The notes beneath the pieces were generated by a model that searched no databases, was not told the origin of the DNA, and saw nothing but the letters and a program-made list of their open reading frames with translations. The translations under genes and the position numbers were made by a program. From Candidatus Lustribacter telmatis (GTDB lineage Bacteria; Vulcanimicrobiota; Vulcanimicrobiia; Vulcanimicrobiales; Vulcanimicrobiaceae), in assembly GCA_003164045.1 (NCBI GenBank), contig PLRU01000087.1:2334-55840 (forward strand): DNA of 53,507 nt. The letters run 5' to 3'. Below are positions 34,063-42,824 of the stretch, piece after piece; the stretch's first letter is position 1; each line of letters begins with the position of its first letter.

Positions 34063-35006
34063 GCGAAGAGTTCCGATGCGGGAAAGCTGCGGGATAGGAA
34101 GTCGTATTTCGCCATCATGTCGATGACGGGCTGGACGTATGCCGGGTCGTTGGATTCAGCGAAGCGCTCGCGGGGATAGGCATCGACGGCGGCGGCATCG
34201 ACTTTGGTATAGCCCGAAATAATCGCTGCCGCTTCGCTGTGGTTGCGCGCATCGTTAGCCCAATGGGCCGCGGCGCGCATCGCCACGACCGCGCGCTTGA
34301 TGACGTCGGGATTCGCATCCGCAAACGTCTTGGTAACGACCGTTCCGAAGATCTGAACGGGCTTGCCGTCTGCAACAGCCGCGAACGGATTCCCGAGCGA
34401 CGTGAGATCGTTCTTATTGCGCGTGTAGAGCGGCTCAATGAGATCGATGGCGTCGATGTGACCCGTCTGCAACGCAGCGATCGTACTGGCCATCGGCATT
34501 TCGATGAAATTCACCGATTTGGAATCGCCGCCGTTGCGGTCGATCCAATTCAAAACCGAACAATGAGCGAATTCGTGCAGGCTGGAAACGGCGACGGTCC
34601 TTCCCCTCAGATCTTTGGCCGTCTTGATCGGGCCCGTTTTGAGGGCGACGAGGTATGCGCTTGGTGATGCGCTCGAGTACAACGAGCCGCACGTCATCAA
34701 CTGCAGCGGGACACCGCGTAGGTGCGCTTGCGCCATCGAACCCGAATTCGTCACGCCAAAATCGAGCGTACCGCCGATCAACCCCGGCGTCACGGCGCCG
34801 CCGGAGTTCAGGACCGTCAGCGAAACATCGAGCCCGGATTTCGCGAAGAACCCTTTCGCGACGGCATAGGCAGCGAGCGCGGAATTTTCATCGGGCGCCA
34901 TGCCGTACCGAAGCTTGGTGGGCGTCTGAGCGTATACGAGCCGGGTCAACGAGGCGGCGGCGAGGCTGCCGGTCAGCGCCAACAGCGAACGGCGTTTGAG
35001 GTTCAT
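34038..35006 (-). CDS. NMT1/SsuA-type solute-binding protein (orphan, 2 of 3)
   Basis: This 322-residue binding protein has a twin-Arg leader (NLKRRSLLALTGSLAAASL ... VYAQ). The AVAKGFFAKSGLDVSLTVL core, GGTLDFGVT pocket and NGGDSKSVNFIEMP hinge follow. The NGGDSKSV string also occurs in the protein at 49625-50575, so the two are close paralogues. The C-terminal tail ends in ACSSSARC. It begins directly after the stop of the NicX/M29-like gene and overlaps the S9 peptidase gene, so all three are probably one transcript. No permease is encoded near. Confidence 0.9.
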   Translation of the reverse strand: MNLKRRSLLALTGSLAAASLTRLVYAQTPTKLRYGMAPDENSALAAYAVAKGFFAKSGLDVSLTVLNSGGAVTPGLIGGTLDFGVTNSGSMAQAHLRGVPLQLMTCGSLYSSASPSAYLVALKTGPIKTAKDLRGRTVAVSSLHEFAHCSVLNWIDRNGGDSKSVNFIEMPMASTIAALQTGHIDAIDLIEPLYTRNKNDLTSLGNPFAAVADGKPVQIFGTVVTKTFADANPDVIKRAVVAMRAAAHWANDARNHSEAAAIISGYTKVDAAAVDAYPRERFAESNDPAYVQPVIDMMAKYDFLSRSFPASELFACSSSARC

Positions 35007-36227
35007 CTACTCGGGCCAGCCCTCGAGCAAGTCGACGGGATCGCCATAGAGTCCGGCTAGTCGAATGACCGGCTGGTCACGCAGCGCTTCGAGAAAGCCG
35101 TCGGTGATCAGCGGAACATCGCCGACCATCACCGTGCTATCGAACGTGACCAGATCCATGTGCACGGGCGGTTCTTCCCAATTCGGCATCATGCGGCGGA
35201 TGTAATCGCTCGGCTTAGCAAGATCGATCCCGTAGTGGAGGGCGCCCGGCGAGTTCGGGCCGGCCGGATAGATCGTGTGCCGCGGCGACTTCGGATTGAA
35301 GCCGCAACCGAGTTCGATCAGCTTGCCGCCCCCGAGCATATCGCGCAGCACTTCGGCATCACTCGACTCGCCGGTGACCTCAACGATCGTGTCGTCTTCC
35401 CAGCGCACGCCGATGCGCTCGGAAAATGGGCGCGGGAAACCGACCGCCCACTGCGGATAGATCGTGCCGTTGACCGGCACCGGTGCGCCGCCGCGCAGCT
35501 TCGGCGACGGCGGCTGGTAGATATTTGGACCGTGCGTCGGCAGATAGTGCACGTACGAGCCCGGATTCTGCGCCGTGAGTTCGCCGCGCCAGCGATTGTT
35601 ATCGAGCAGCTCTTTGGCCCATTCCGGCTTGATGTCGTAACGCCAGTTCGAGCCGCGCCGATCGGTGATCGTCATCGGTCCGTTCTGCGCACCGCGCAGG
35701 ATGCGTGCCGCCGTCGCCCGGATGATCTCGCCGATCAGTTCGATCGGAAACCGCGCCTGCGGCGTATCGAGCAGATCGAGGTCGCGAAAGTAGGTGATCT
35801 TCACCCAGCGCTGACCGGCTTCGCGGCGCAGCTTGATCGCATGTGGGTCGATGACCGAGCAGAACCACGACGACACGACAAAAGTCGCTCGATCGAGAAT
35901 CGGCTTCACACTCTCCGGTATTTCGGTTTGCTGACACGACGGATAGACGATTGCGGTCGGCTTCGGTCCGCGGGCGCGTGAGAAACCGTCGATCGCGCTG
36001 ACGACACGCGGATCGATCAGGCGGTCGAGCAAGAAGACGACCGTATCGTCGTTGCGGATATCGAACATCTTGGTGAAGTTATCGAGTGCGCCGAAGAAAT
36101 GCAGCGTTTGCAGCGCTTCGGCGGCCTTCGCGTCGGGCATGGCCCGCCCGACACGCTCCAGGTAGCTACGTGCACCGATGTCGATTCCTGGGCCAATTTC
36201 TACCGGCCGAGTCGTATCCATGCGCAA
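35007..36227 (-). CDS. NicX/M29-like metalloenzyme A
   Basis: This 406-residue protein resembles the family shared by 2,5-dihydroxypyridine dioxygenase (NicX) and M29-type aminopeptidases. The C-terminal part carries IGVRWEDDTIVEVTGE, LIELGCGFNPKSPRH, GALHYGIDL and PVHMDLVTFD, which contain the Glu/His/Asp residues that bind metal in the family. The N-terminal half is less conserved. Ring cleavage of an N-heterocycle or peptide hydrolysis are both possible. It is the first gene of a minus-strand operon with an orphan binding protein and an S9 peptidase, and a paralogue lies at 37418-38491. Confidence 0.75.
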   Translation of the reverse strand: MRMDTTRPVEIGPGIDIGARSYLERVGRAMPDAKAAEALQTLHFFGALDNFTKMFDIRNDDTVVFLLDRLIDPRVVSAIDGFSRARGPKPTAIVYPSCQQTEIPESVKPILDRATFVVSSWFCSVIDPHAIKLRREAGQRWVKITYFRDLDLLDTPQARFPIELIGEIIRATAARILRGAQNGPMTITDRRGSNWRYDIKPEWAKELLDNNRWRGELTAQNPGSYVHYLPTHGPNIYQPPSPKLRGGAPVPVNGTIYPQWAVGFPRPFSERIGVRWEDDTIVEVTGESSDAEVLRDMLGGGKLIELGCGFNPKSPRHTIYPAGPNSPGALHYGIDLAKPSDYIRRMMPNWEEPPVHMDLVTFDSTVMVGDVPLITDGFLEALRDQPVIRLAGLYGDPVDLLEGWPE

Positions 36228-36305
36228 TCCTTTTCCGGGAGCAGGACCCCACCTTCATGCCGGCGCGAAATGGAGAACGTCCTAGCGGCGCAAACGTCAA
36301 CGCCA

Positions 36306-37391
36306 ATGGATTTCTCGACGATGATCCTGACCATGTATATTGCAGATCAGGACAACCCCGAGGCGGACGAACGCGTCCTCGGCATTGCGATCGAACAGTC
36401 GCTGCTGGCCGCCGGGCTCGGCTTCAACCCCTGGTTCACCGAACATCATTTCCGCGGTCCGTGGCACAGCAATCCGATGCAGTTCGCCGCTTACATCGCG
36501 CCGCAGATTCCGCCCGAACGGTATCTCGGCTTCGGCGTGCTCTCGACGCCGTTCTATCACCCGGTGCGGCTCGTCGAGAGCATGAATCTGCTCGACCAGC
36601 TCACCAAAGGGCACACGCTCTACGGACTCGGCAGCGGATTTCCGGGAAACGAACCGGTCGGCCTGGGCTTGGAAACGGAGTATCACAAGTCGGGCCAGGC
36701 TGCGCGCGACACGTTGGACGTGATGCAGCGGCTGTGGGATTTTAAGCCCGGCGACGACGAGTACACCTTCGAGATGCAAGCAAACCGCGGCACGATTCGG
36801 CGCCGCGTCGTTCCGGCGGCCTATCATAAACGGCATCCCATCGTCATTCGCACCGCCGCTCGCGATGCGGCCGTCGTCACCGCCGCGCAAAACGGCTGGC
36901 CGGCGTTCCTCGGCACGTTCGGCAGCGAATCGCCGCTCGCCGAACAGGCCGCGACGTATCGCCGCGTTTTGGCGGAAGCGAACCACCCGCCGGATGTCGT
37001 GGGGGAATGCATGCGCTGGTGCACGTGCGATTGGCTCAGCGTCGTCGTCGCCGACACGGATGAAGAAGCGTGGGCCAATGCGGCAAAAGCACGCGCCGAG
37101 CACCTGACGATTCGCCAACGCTTCGTCGAACGCAACGGACCGATCGAGGGACCGGTCATGCATCGGAAGGATGGCCAGAGCAACGCGGCCGCCTTTGCGG
37201 CAGGCGGCGACATGTCGGACATTATCGCCGGGACTCCCGAGACCGTTGCGGCGCAGGTTCAGGCGCTCTCCGATCTCGGCATCAACCACTTGCTCGTGCG
37301 CTTCCTCGGTGAATGGACCGGAGAAACGCGCTACATTTCCGAAAATTCGATGAAGCTCTTTGCCCGCGAGATCATCCCGCGTTTCTCATAG
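36306..37391 (+). CDS. Luciferase-like flavin monooxygenase
   Basis: This 361-residue protein of the LLM superfamily has features of the bacterial-luciferase alpha-type barrel (IEQSLLAAGLGFNPWFTEHH, STPFYHPVRLVESMNLLDQL, GLGSGFPGNEPVGLG). Such enzymes use FMNH2 or F420 and oxygen to oxidise aliphatic, aromatic or sulfur compounds. ATG at 36306 gives the usual N terminus DFSTMILTMY; ATG at 36270 is an alternative. It diverges from NicX/M29-like gene A, leaving a 78-base promoter gap, and is followed by paralogue B and an SMP-30-like gene in one operon. Confidence 0.88.
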   Translation: MDFSTMILTMYIADQDNPEADERVLGIAIEQSLLAAGLGFNPWFTEHHFRGPWHSNPMQFAAYIAPQIPPERYLGFGVLSTPFYHPVRLVESMNLLDQLTKGHTLYGLGSGFPGNEPVGLGLETEYHKSGQAARDTLDVMQRLWDFKPGDDEYTFEMQANRGTIRRRVVPAAYHKRHPIVIRTAARDAAVVTAAQNGWPAFLGTFGSESPLAEQAATYRRVLAEANHPPDVVGECMRWCTCDWLSVVVADTDEEAWANAAKARAEHLTIRQRFVERNGPIEGPVMHRKDGQSNAAAFAAGGDMSDIIAGTPETVAAQVQALSDLGINHLLVRFLGEWTGETRYISENSMKLFAREIIPRFS

Positions 37392-37417
37392 CCTCGTTTC
37401 ATACGAAGGGGACCCAC

Positions 37418-38491
37418 ATGTCTAGCGGACGCGCTATCGCGATCGACAACTTGCTACTGAACTGCGCGAAGCTACGCCCCGGCAGCGCGGTGCTTTTCGT
37501 GAACGAGAACGATTCCGAATCAACTAGCCGCGAAACGGTCGAGGCGATCGAAGCCCGCGCACGGGAGATCGGGGCCGACGTACGTTCGATGTGGATCGAT
37601 CACGTGCCGGGGCCGGAAGACATGCCGGCGGCAACGCTCGATGCAGTCGTAGCTTCCGACGTTGCCGTGTTCACCCACAACATGGGCGGTCTGCTCCGCT
37701 TGCGGCCGGTGCCCGGGAACGGCCTGGTCGTGCACAATTATGCAGGCACCGATGAGATCATGGATTCGCCGTGGTCGCGCGTGCCGTACGGCTTGTGGGA
37801 GCGTCTGAGCGGCGTGATCGCGCGGGAACTCGCGGCGGCACGCGAGTGGCGCATCACCGATGCGCGCGGCACGGATGTGCGCGGTACCGTTCCCGAGGCC
37901 GAGCGCGCTGCACCGGCGCCGGGCGACGGCTTCACCGTCTCGACGTTTCCCATCGGCACGCATCGGCCAACCTCGGCCGCTACGACCAACGGCACCATCG
38001 TCCTCGAGTGGCTGGTGAGCTCGTCCAATCACGATGTCGGCACGGGGTTCCGGCTCGATTCGCCGGTCACGGCGCACGTGAAAGACGGACGCATCGTCGA
38101 TCTCGACGGTGCGCCGGCGAACGTGGCGCGCGTGCGCAAGCAGCTCGAGGAAGCGGGACGCATTACAAACCAGGATCCGTATGTGCTCAGTTCGTGGCAC
38201 GCCGGTACGAACCCGCAAGCGTTCACTGCCTGGCAAGACGTCACGGATCTCTCGCGCTGGCAAACGCTCGCACACAATAACCCACGCATGGTGCACTTTC
38301 ACGTCGTCGGTGAGGAAACGCCCGGTGAGATCTCGCTGCCGATCGTGGACGCAACGATCGCGTTCGACGGGACCGTGTTTTGGGAGCGCGGACGATTCGC
38401 GCTGCTCGACCGCCCGGCCATCCAAGCCGAACTCGCGAACTGGCCGACGAGCGAGCAGCCCTTCGACCTCAATCCAGCCATCGGCATCTGA
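37418..38491 (+). CDS. NicX/M29-like metalloenzyme B
   Basis: This 357-residue protein is a second member of the NicX/M29 group. Its N terminus runs IDNLLLNCAKLRPGSAVLF. The C-terminal half holds DVGTGFRLDSPVTAHV, LSSWHAGTNPQAF and MVHFHVVGEETPGEISLP with candidate metal-binding histidines and acids. It aligns in layout with gene A but diverges in detail, so a separate substrate is likely. AAGGGG lies seven bases before the ATG. It follows the luciferase-like gene by 26 bases and precedes the SMP-30-like gene by five. Confidence 0.75.
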   Translation: MSSGRAIAIDNLLLNCAKLRPGSAVLFVNENDSESTSRETVEAIEARAREIGADVRSMWIDHVPGPEDMPAATLDAVVASDVAVFTHNMGGLLRLRPVPGNGLVVHNYAGTDEIMDSPWSRVPYGLWERLSGVIARELAAAREWRITDARGTDVRGTVPEAERAAPAPGDGFTVSTFPIGTHRPTSAATTNGTIVLEWLVSSSNHDVGTGFRLDSPVTAHVKDGRIVDLDGAPANVARVRKQLEEAGRITNQDPYVLSSWHAGTNPQAFTAWQDVTDLSRWQTLAHNNPRMVHFHVVGEETPGEISLPIVDATIAFDGTVFWERGRFALLDRPAIQAELANWPTSEQPFDLNPAIGI

Positions 38492-38496
38492 ACCGC

Positions 38497-39486
38497 ATGG
38501 CCCCGATTGCTGACCCGACGATCGATCTCGCCGAGATCGCTACGGCCGGCCACGACCTGGCCCGCCCCGAATGCGTCCTCGCGACGAAGCGCGGCGATTT
38601 GTTCGTCGCACACGCCGGCGTCGGCGTAACGCACATTGCTCCGGACGGTCGTCAAGCGGCGATCGGCAATCATCACGATGTTGACGGCCAACCCTTCATT
38701 CCCAACGGAATCGCGCTCGCGCCGGACGGTTCGTTTTGGGTGACGAACATGGGCGAGGGCGGCGGCCTCTGGCGCTTGGATCGCGACGGGGCGCTCACAC
38801 CGCTCGTGCGTGAAGTAGACGGCAAAAAGCTGACCGCGACCAACTTCGTTTTGCGCGACGGCGAACGGCTCTGGTTCACGATTACGACGCGGCACTGGCC
38901 GATCTCCGAGGCGTTCAGTCCCCTCGGCGGCCCGTACCTGAGCGACGGTTATATCGTGCTCTTCGACCAGGGCGGAACGCGGATCGTCGCGGACGGACTC
39001 GCCTTCGCAAACGAAGTGCGCATCGACGCCGCCGGCACGTCCTTGTATGCAGTGGAGACATACGCGCGCCGCATCATTCGCTTTCGCATCGACGCAGATG
39101 GTTCGCTCACGCATCGCGAGACATTCGCCGAATTCGGCCTGGGCACGTTCCCCGACGGCATGGCCTTCGACGCGGAAGGCGCGCTCTGGGTCGCGAGCAT
39201 CATCAGCAATCGGGTCATCCGCATCACGCCCGATGGCCGGCAGCACGTCGTGATCGAAGACTCGGACCCGGCGTTCATGGAGATGATCGAGCAGCGCTTG
39301 CGCGAGCGTTCGCTGCAACGGGCCGACGTGCAAAAATCGCCCGCCAAGCTGCTGCAAAATATCGCGAGCATCACGTTCGGCGGTCCGGATTTGCGCACCG
39401 CCTATCTCGGCTCGCTCGGCGGCGACAAGCTCTTTACGTTTCGCTCACCGATTGCCGGCGTCGCTCCCGCTCACTGGGACGATTGA
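38497..39486 (+). CDS. SMP-30/gluconolactonase-like beta-propeller hydrolase
   Basis: This 329-residue protein shows the six-bladed SMP-30 pattern with repeated short phrases (FIPNGIALAPDGSFWVTNMG, DGLAFANEVRIDAAG, FPDGMAFDAEGALWVASI). A divalent metal is expected at the centre, held by Glu/Asn/Asp residues such as those in NEVRID and PDGMAFD. Family members open lactones, so it may open a lactone made by the preceding monooxygenase. It lies five bases after enzyme B. The 3' end overlaps the convergent binding-protein gene by 42 bases. Confidence 0.85.
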   Translation: MAPIADPTIDLAEIATAGHDLARPECVLATKRGDLFVAHAGVGVTHIAPDGRQAAIGNHHDVDGQPFIPNGIALAPDGSFWVTNMGEGGGLWRLDRDGALTPLVREVDGKKLTATNFVLRDGERLWFTITTRHWPISEAFSPLGGPYLSDGYIVLFDQGGTRIVADGLAFANEVRIDAAGTSLYAVETYARRIIRFRIDADGSLTHRETFAEFGLGTFPDGMAFDAEGALWVASIISNRVIRITPDGRQHVVIEDSDPAFMEMIEQRLRERSLQRADVQKSPAKLLQNIASITFGGPDLRTAYLGSLGGDKLFTFRSPIAGVAPAHWDD

Positions 39487-40671
39487 GGACATCCGAGTGC
39501 CGGCAAGCCCGCTCACGGCTTCCCAGTTCTTGGCGGCGTGGTCCCAGGTAGCAATGATGCAGTCTTCCAGGCCGAGTCCGCGCTGATTGCCGCGGCGGAA
39601 ATCGAACTCGCCGCTTGCTCCAACATAGCCGTGCAAGTTCTCGACGTACGCGCGGATCGCATCGGGCGAAGCATCCGTTCCAAGTTTCTGCAGTGCGCTC
39701 GTGACCAGCGTGGCCGCGTCGAACGTCATGGCCGTATTCCCGTCCGCATGCCCGCCGGCGGCGGCGAGAGCGGAAAAATAAGCGCGCAAGATGTCGCGTT
39801 GGGGTCCGGCCGGCAGTACGCCGTACGCCGGCCAACTCAGCGAGTAAATGAAGAAGTGTGCCGGAATCAACGCCGCGAGCTGATTCATCAACGCGTATGA
39901 TTGCACGGCGTTGCTCGCGACCACGGGAATATCCCAACCCGAGTCGCGTAGTCCCGTGAGCCCGGTCGCGATCGCGGCTCCGGTTACCCAAACGATGAGC
40001 ACGTCGGGGTTGCCGGCGCGTAGCCGGGTGAGCTGCGCAGCGACACTGATGTCGGCTGGCGCGAAGTGCTCCCAACCGGAGACCGCCAGTTCCCGGTTTG
40101 CCGGCATTTTCAAGAGCATGCGAATCGCGGCGTCTGCTTCTTGGCCGGCGATGTCGGTCGCAGTGAGGATAGCGATGCGGCGCAAGTTGCGATGGCGTAA
40201 AAAGGTCAACGATACCTGGAGACCGTCCGTCGAATCGACGCCGGCCGAAAAGCGATAGCTGCCGCGCTCGGGATAGTACGCGGGCGAAATGCACCATAAG
40301 ATCGGCCCGCTCGCGTAGAGGAAGGTCACCGATTTGCAATTCGTTGCCGGGCCGCCGTCGATGACGACATTGGGATGTTTCGCGAGTACGCCGCTCGTGA
40401 GCTGAACGTCGACCTGCGGGTTGGATTGGCTATCGAGTGTCATGAATCGCAGCGCCCGCCCGCGGATGCCGCCAGCCGCGTTCACCCGTTTCTCCACCGC
40501 GTGCAGCCCGTCTAATTCGCTCTGTCCCAAGCTTGCGGCCGGACCGGTGAGCGGAAGGATCGCGGTGATTTCAAGGTTGGCCGATTGCGCGCCGAGCGGA
40601 ACGGCGCCCAAGGCGGTCAGGGTGATAAGCAGGCTGAGTGCAATGGATGCGCGTCGCAGCGAATGGCCCAT
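39445..40671 (-). CDS. LivK-type solute-binding protein (orphan, module 1)
   Basis: This 408-residue branched-chain-amino-acid-type binding protein has a leader (GHSLRRASIALSLLITLTAL ... GAQS). The fold segment LEITAILPLTGPAASLGQSE, ALRFMTLDSQSNPQVDV and the CKSVTFLYASGPILWCISPA region follow. The paralogue in module 2 has LEIPTILPMTGPAAFLG and ATAPLMPNGPVMWCLSP in the same places. The ATG at 40671 shares one base with the Rieske stop (TGATG), so translation is coupled; a GTG one codon earlier is also possible. There is no permease nearby. Such proteins often bind amino acids, amides, urea or aromatic acids. Confidence 0.9.
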   Translation of the reverse strand: MGHSLRRASIALSLLITLTALGAVPLGAQSANLEITAILPLTGPAASLGQSELDGLHAVEKRVNAAGGIRGRALRFMTLDSQSNPQVDVQLTSGVLAKHPNVVIDGGPATNCKSVTFLYASGPILWCISPAYYPERGSYRFSAGVDSTDGLQVSLTFLRHRNLRRIAILTATDIAGQEADAAIRMLLKMPANRELAVSGWEHFAPADISVAAQLTRLRAGNPDVLIVWVTGAAIATGLTGLRDSGWDIPVVASNAVQSYALMNQLAALIPAHFFIYSLSWPAYGVLPAGPQRDILRAYFSALAAAGGHADGNTAMTFDAATLVTSALQKLGTDASPDAIRAYVENLHGYVGASGEFDFRRGNQRGLGLEDCIIATWDHAAKNWEAVSGLAGTRMSSIVPVSGSDAGNR

Positions 40672-41840
40672 CACGGTGCGACAGCCTGGATCGGCAGGTC
40701 CGTCGCGTGCTCGAGTTTACGCCACATCTTCGCCGGCCTACCGGTCGCCAGCGCTTGCATTTCGCGAGCGAAAATTCGCCGCAAGAGCGCGATGCCGGCG
40801 TCCGAGCGTCCGAGTATTTCGTTGTCGCGGTCGGCGACAACGCCCTGACCGCGTTGCGCGAGGTAGTCTTGAGCGCTCGTCAGCGACATGACGGTGTCCT
40901 CCGGAAAGATGTTCTCGTAGAACAACTCGCGATAATGGTCGGCAGCGTTATAATCGGCGCGCGCTTCGAAATAGTCGCTGATGCGGCGGTCGGCCTCGGG
41001 CGTGCTCTTCGGAACCGCCCAGATGTTCATGCGCGCCGTCGAGACGTCGTCGAGCGGGACGTTCCAGTGACCGATGTCGATCCACGGATCGCCTTTTTGC
41101 AGGCCCGGTACGCTGATGTGATTGTTGTTCGGAAACGTCCAATCGCTCACACGAACGTTGCCGATGCCGCGCGTCGCGATTTGCCGGATGCCCGCGTCCG
41201 TTTCCTCAAACTCCAGCGTCGGGACGGCATCGGAGACGTTCTCGATGAACGTGCCGATGCGTCCTTTCTGATGGACGAAACTCACGTGCGCCGCGTCGAG
41301 CGAATTTTCGACCAGCTGGAGCCAATTGCAATCCCAGATCTCGGAACGCGCGAAGACGATCCGGTCGTCGCCTTCGAACACGTCCTTGCACGGCAAATCG
41401 AATGCCGGCGCCGGCGTCTCGCCAAGATAGGCGAAGATCATCCCGCCGTATTCATGCGTAGGATAGGCAACGATACGTACCGGCGGGAGGCCGGTGTCGC
41501 TTTCCGCCGGGCGCAGCGTGCACTGCCCGGTGCCGTCGAATTTCCAGCCGTGATACATGCAGCGGATTTCATCGCGCTCGATCCAACCCGTGTGAAGGAC
41601 GCTGCGGCGGTGCGCGCACTTGCCGGCCACGAGGTGCGGCCGCCCGCCTTCGCCTCGGTAGAGCGTCAGGTCTTCACCCAAAACACGGACCGGTTTGGCC
41701 GTGCCCGCTGCAAGCGTGCGCGCAACCGCGATCGGGTGCCAGAAGGTACGCAGCAGCGTTCCCATTTCGGTACCGCGTCCGGTTTGGGTCAAGCGCTGCA
41801 GCCGCTCGCCGCGTTGCGCGAGGCGTTCATCAGCAGTCAT
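40671..41840 (-). CDS. Rieske non-heme iron oxygenase (module 1)
   Basis: This 389-residue terminal oxygenase has the 2Fe-2S Rieske motif Cys75-His77 and Cys94-His97 (CAHRRSVLHTGW ... CMYHGW). The mononuclear iron site is NSLDAAHVSFVH, with bridging Asp182 and iron ligands His185 and His190; a later Asp in TSAQDYLAQRG is a third ligand candidate. It inserts oxygen into aromatic rings or demethylates ethers. No ferredoxin or reductase gene is nearby, so electrons must come from elsewhere. The ATG overlaps the SDR stop by four bases (ATGA). Confidence 0.93.
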   Translation of the reverse strand: MTADERLAQRGERLQRLTQTGRGTEMGTLLRTFWHPIAVARTLAAGTAKPVRVLGEDLTLYRGEGGRPHLVAGKCAHRRSVLHTGWIERDEIRCMYHGWKFDGTGQCTLRPAESDTGLPPVRIVAYPTHEYGGMIFAYLGETPAPAFDLPCKDVFEGDDRIVFARSEIWDCNWLQLVENSLDAAHVSFVHQKGRIGTFIENVSDAVPTLEFEETDAGIRQIATRGIGNVRVSDWTFPNNNHISVPGLQKGDPWIDIGHWNVPLDDVSTARMNIWAVPKSTPEADRRISDYFEARADYNAADHYRELFYENIFPEDTVMSLTSAQDYLAQRGQGVVADRDNEILGRSDAGIALLRRIFAREMQALATGRPAKMWRKLEHATDLPIQAVAP

Positions 41841-42760
41841 AAGAGTGGACCCTTTCCTTCCCCGTATTCGGTGCGCTCGATCGCGCGCGCGTAATCGGCT
41901 ATATTGGCGCCGGTGTAGTCACCCGGCCGCCAAGCCGGATATTTGAACCGCAAGCCGCCGTCGACCGGGATATCGATCCCGGTGAGAAACCCGGCTTCAT
42001 CCGATGCAAGAAACACGGCCGCCCACGCGAGATCGGATGCCCGCGGAAAGCGTCCGAGCGGAATCGACTTCAAGTAGTCGTCGCGCGAATAGAACGACCG
42101 GGTGTGCGGCGGCTCGAACGATGCATCGAAGATCTCATCGCGCATCGCCGTCCACAATTGATGCTCCATCGCACACGGGGTGATCGTGTTGACGCGGATC
42201 CCGGCGTGAGCGAGATCCATCGCTGCGGAGCGGGAAAAGTTCAAGAGCGCGGCTTTGGCAGCGGTATACGCGGCGCCGGACGCCTCGCCGAAATGCGCCG
42301 CCGTAGAAAGTAAATGGATGATGCTGCCGCCGCGGCCGGTGGCAATCATCGCGCGCGCGGCATGTTTCGTGGTGAGCATGCCGGCGGTTGGAAAACTCAG
42401 CACGGCCTCGTTCCAAGCCGTGAGATCCATATCGAGGACGGAACTCCAATGGACTTTGCCGGCCATATTGACGACGATATCGACCCCGCCGAAATGCTCG
42501 ACCGCCCTCGCCACGACGCGTTCGACCGCCGCCTCATCGAGCGCGCTTCCGGCTAGCGCAAGGGCCTCACCCCCATGCGCGGCGATAAACGCCACCGTTG
42601 CTTCCGCTGCCGCCGGCACGATGTCGCAAACGACGACGCGCGCGCCCTCGCGCGCTAGAAAATGCGCGATCGTTCCACCGATGTTCGGCCCGGCGCCGAA
42701 AACGATCGCGACCTTGCCCGTTAACCTCGAAATTGCGATCCTCCCGGGAGAAAGTTCCAT
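41837..42760 (-). CDS. Short-chain dehydrogenase/reductase (module 1)
   Basis: This 307-residue SDR has the nucleotide loop GAGPNIGG (22-29), NMAG (98-101) and the catalytic Ser152, Tyr165 and Lys169 (LLSTAAHFG ... AYTAAKAAL). The C terminus ends GGLRFKYPAW. Dehydrogenation of a dihydrodiol or alcohol made by the Rieske enzyme is a natural role but is inference. The ATG at 42760 lies directly against the operator palindrome and has no ribosome-binding site. GGGAGG lies a few codons inside the frame, six bases before an ATT codon, which raises the question of an unusual start. Confidence 0.92.
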   Translation of the reverse strand: MELSPGRIAISRLTGKVAIVFGAGPNIGGTIAHFLAREGARVVVCDIVPAAAEATVAFIAAHGGEALALAGSALDEAAVERVVARAVEHFGGVDIVVNMAGKVHWSSVLDMDLTAWNEAVLSFPTAGMLTTKHAARAMIATGRGGSIIHLLSTAAHFGEASGAAYTAAKAALLNFSRSAAMDLAHAGIRVNTITPCAMEHQLWTAMRDEIFDASFEPPHTRSFYSRDDYLKSIPLGRFPRASDLAWAAVFLASDEAGFLTGIDIPVDGGLRFKYPAWRPGDYTGANIADYARAIERTEYGEGKGPLL

Positions 42761-42780
42761 TTATCTTGAATTCGAGATAA
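42761..42780. promoter_or_regulatory. 20-base palindrome, candidate MarR operator
   Basis: The outer arms TTATCT and AGATAA with a GAATTC centre form a near-perfect dyad, with one mismatched pair. It lies exactly between the divergent SDR and MarR genes. A possible -35 for marR (TTGAAT at 42766-42771) sits within it with TAACGA 18 bases downstream. Size and position suit a MarR dimer site. Confidence 0.7.
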
Positions 42781-42824
42781 CTGGCATGCTAACGACGAAT
42801 GAACCGGCTGTCAAGGAGCGTGAG

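Noticed and set aside
42255..42824. Extension of the MarR gene to 361 residues
   Set aside because: It runs antisense over the SDR gene. ATG at 42825 has an AAGGAG at proper spacing.
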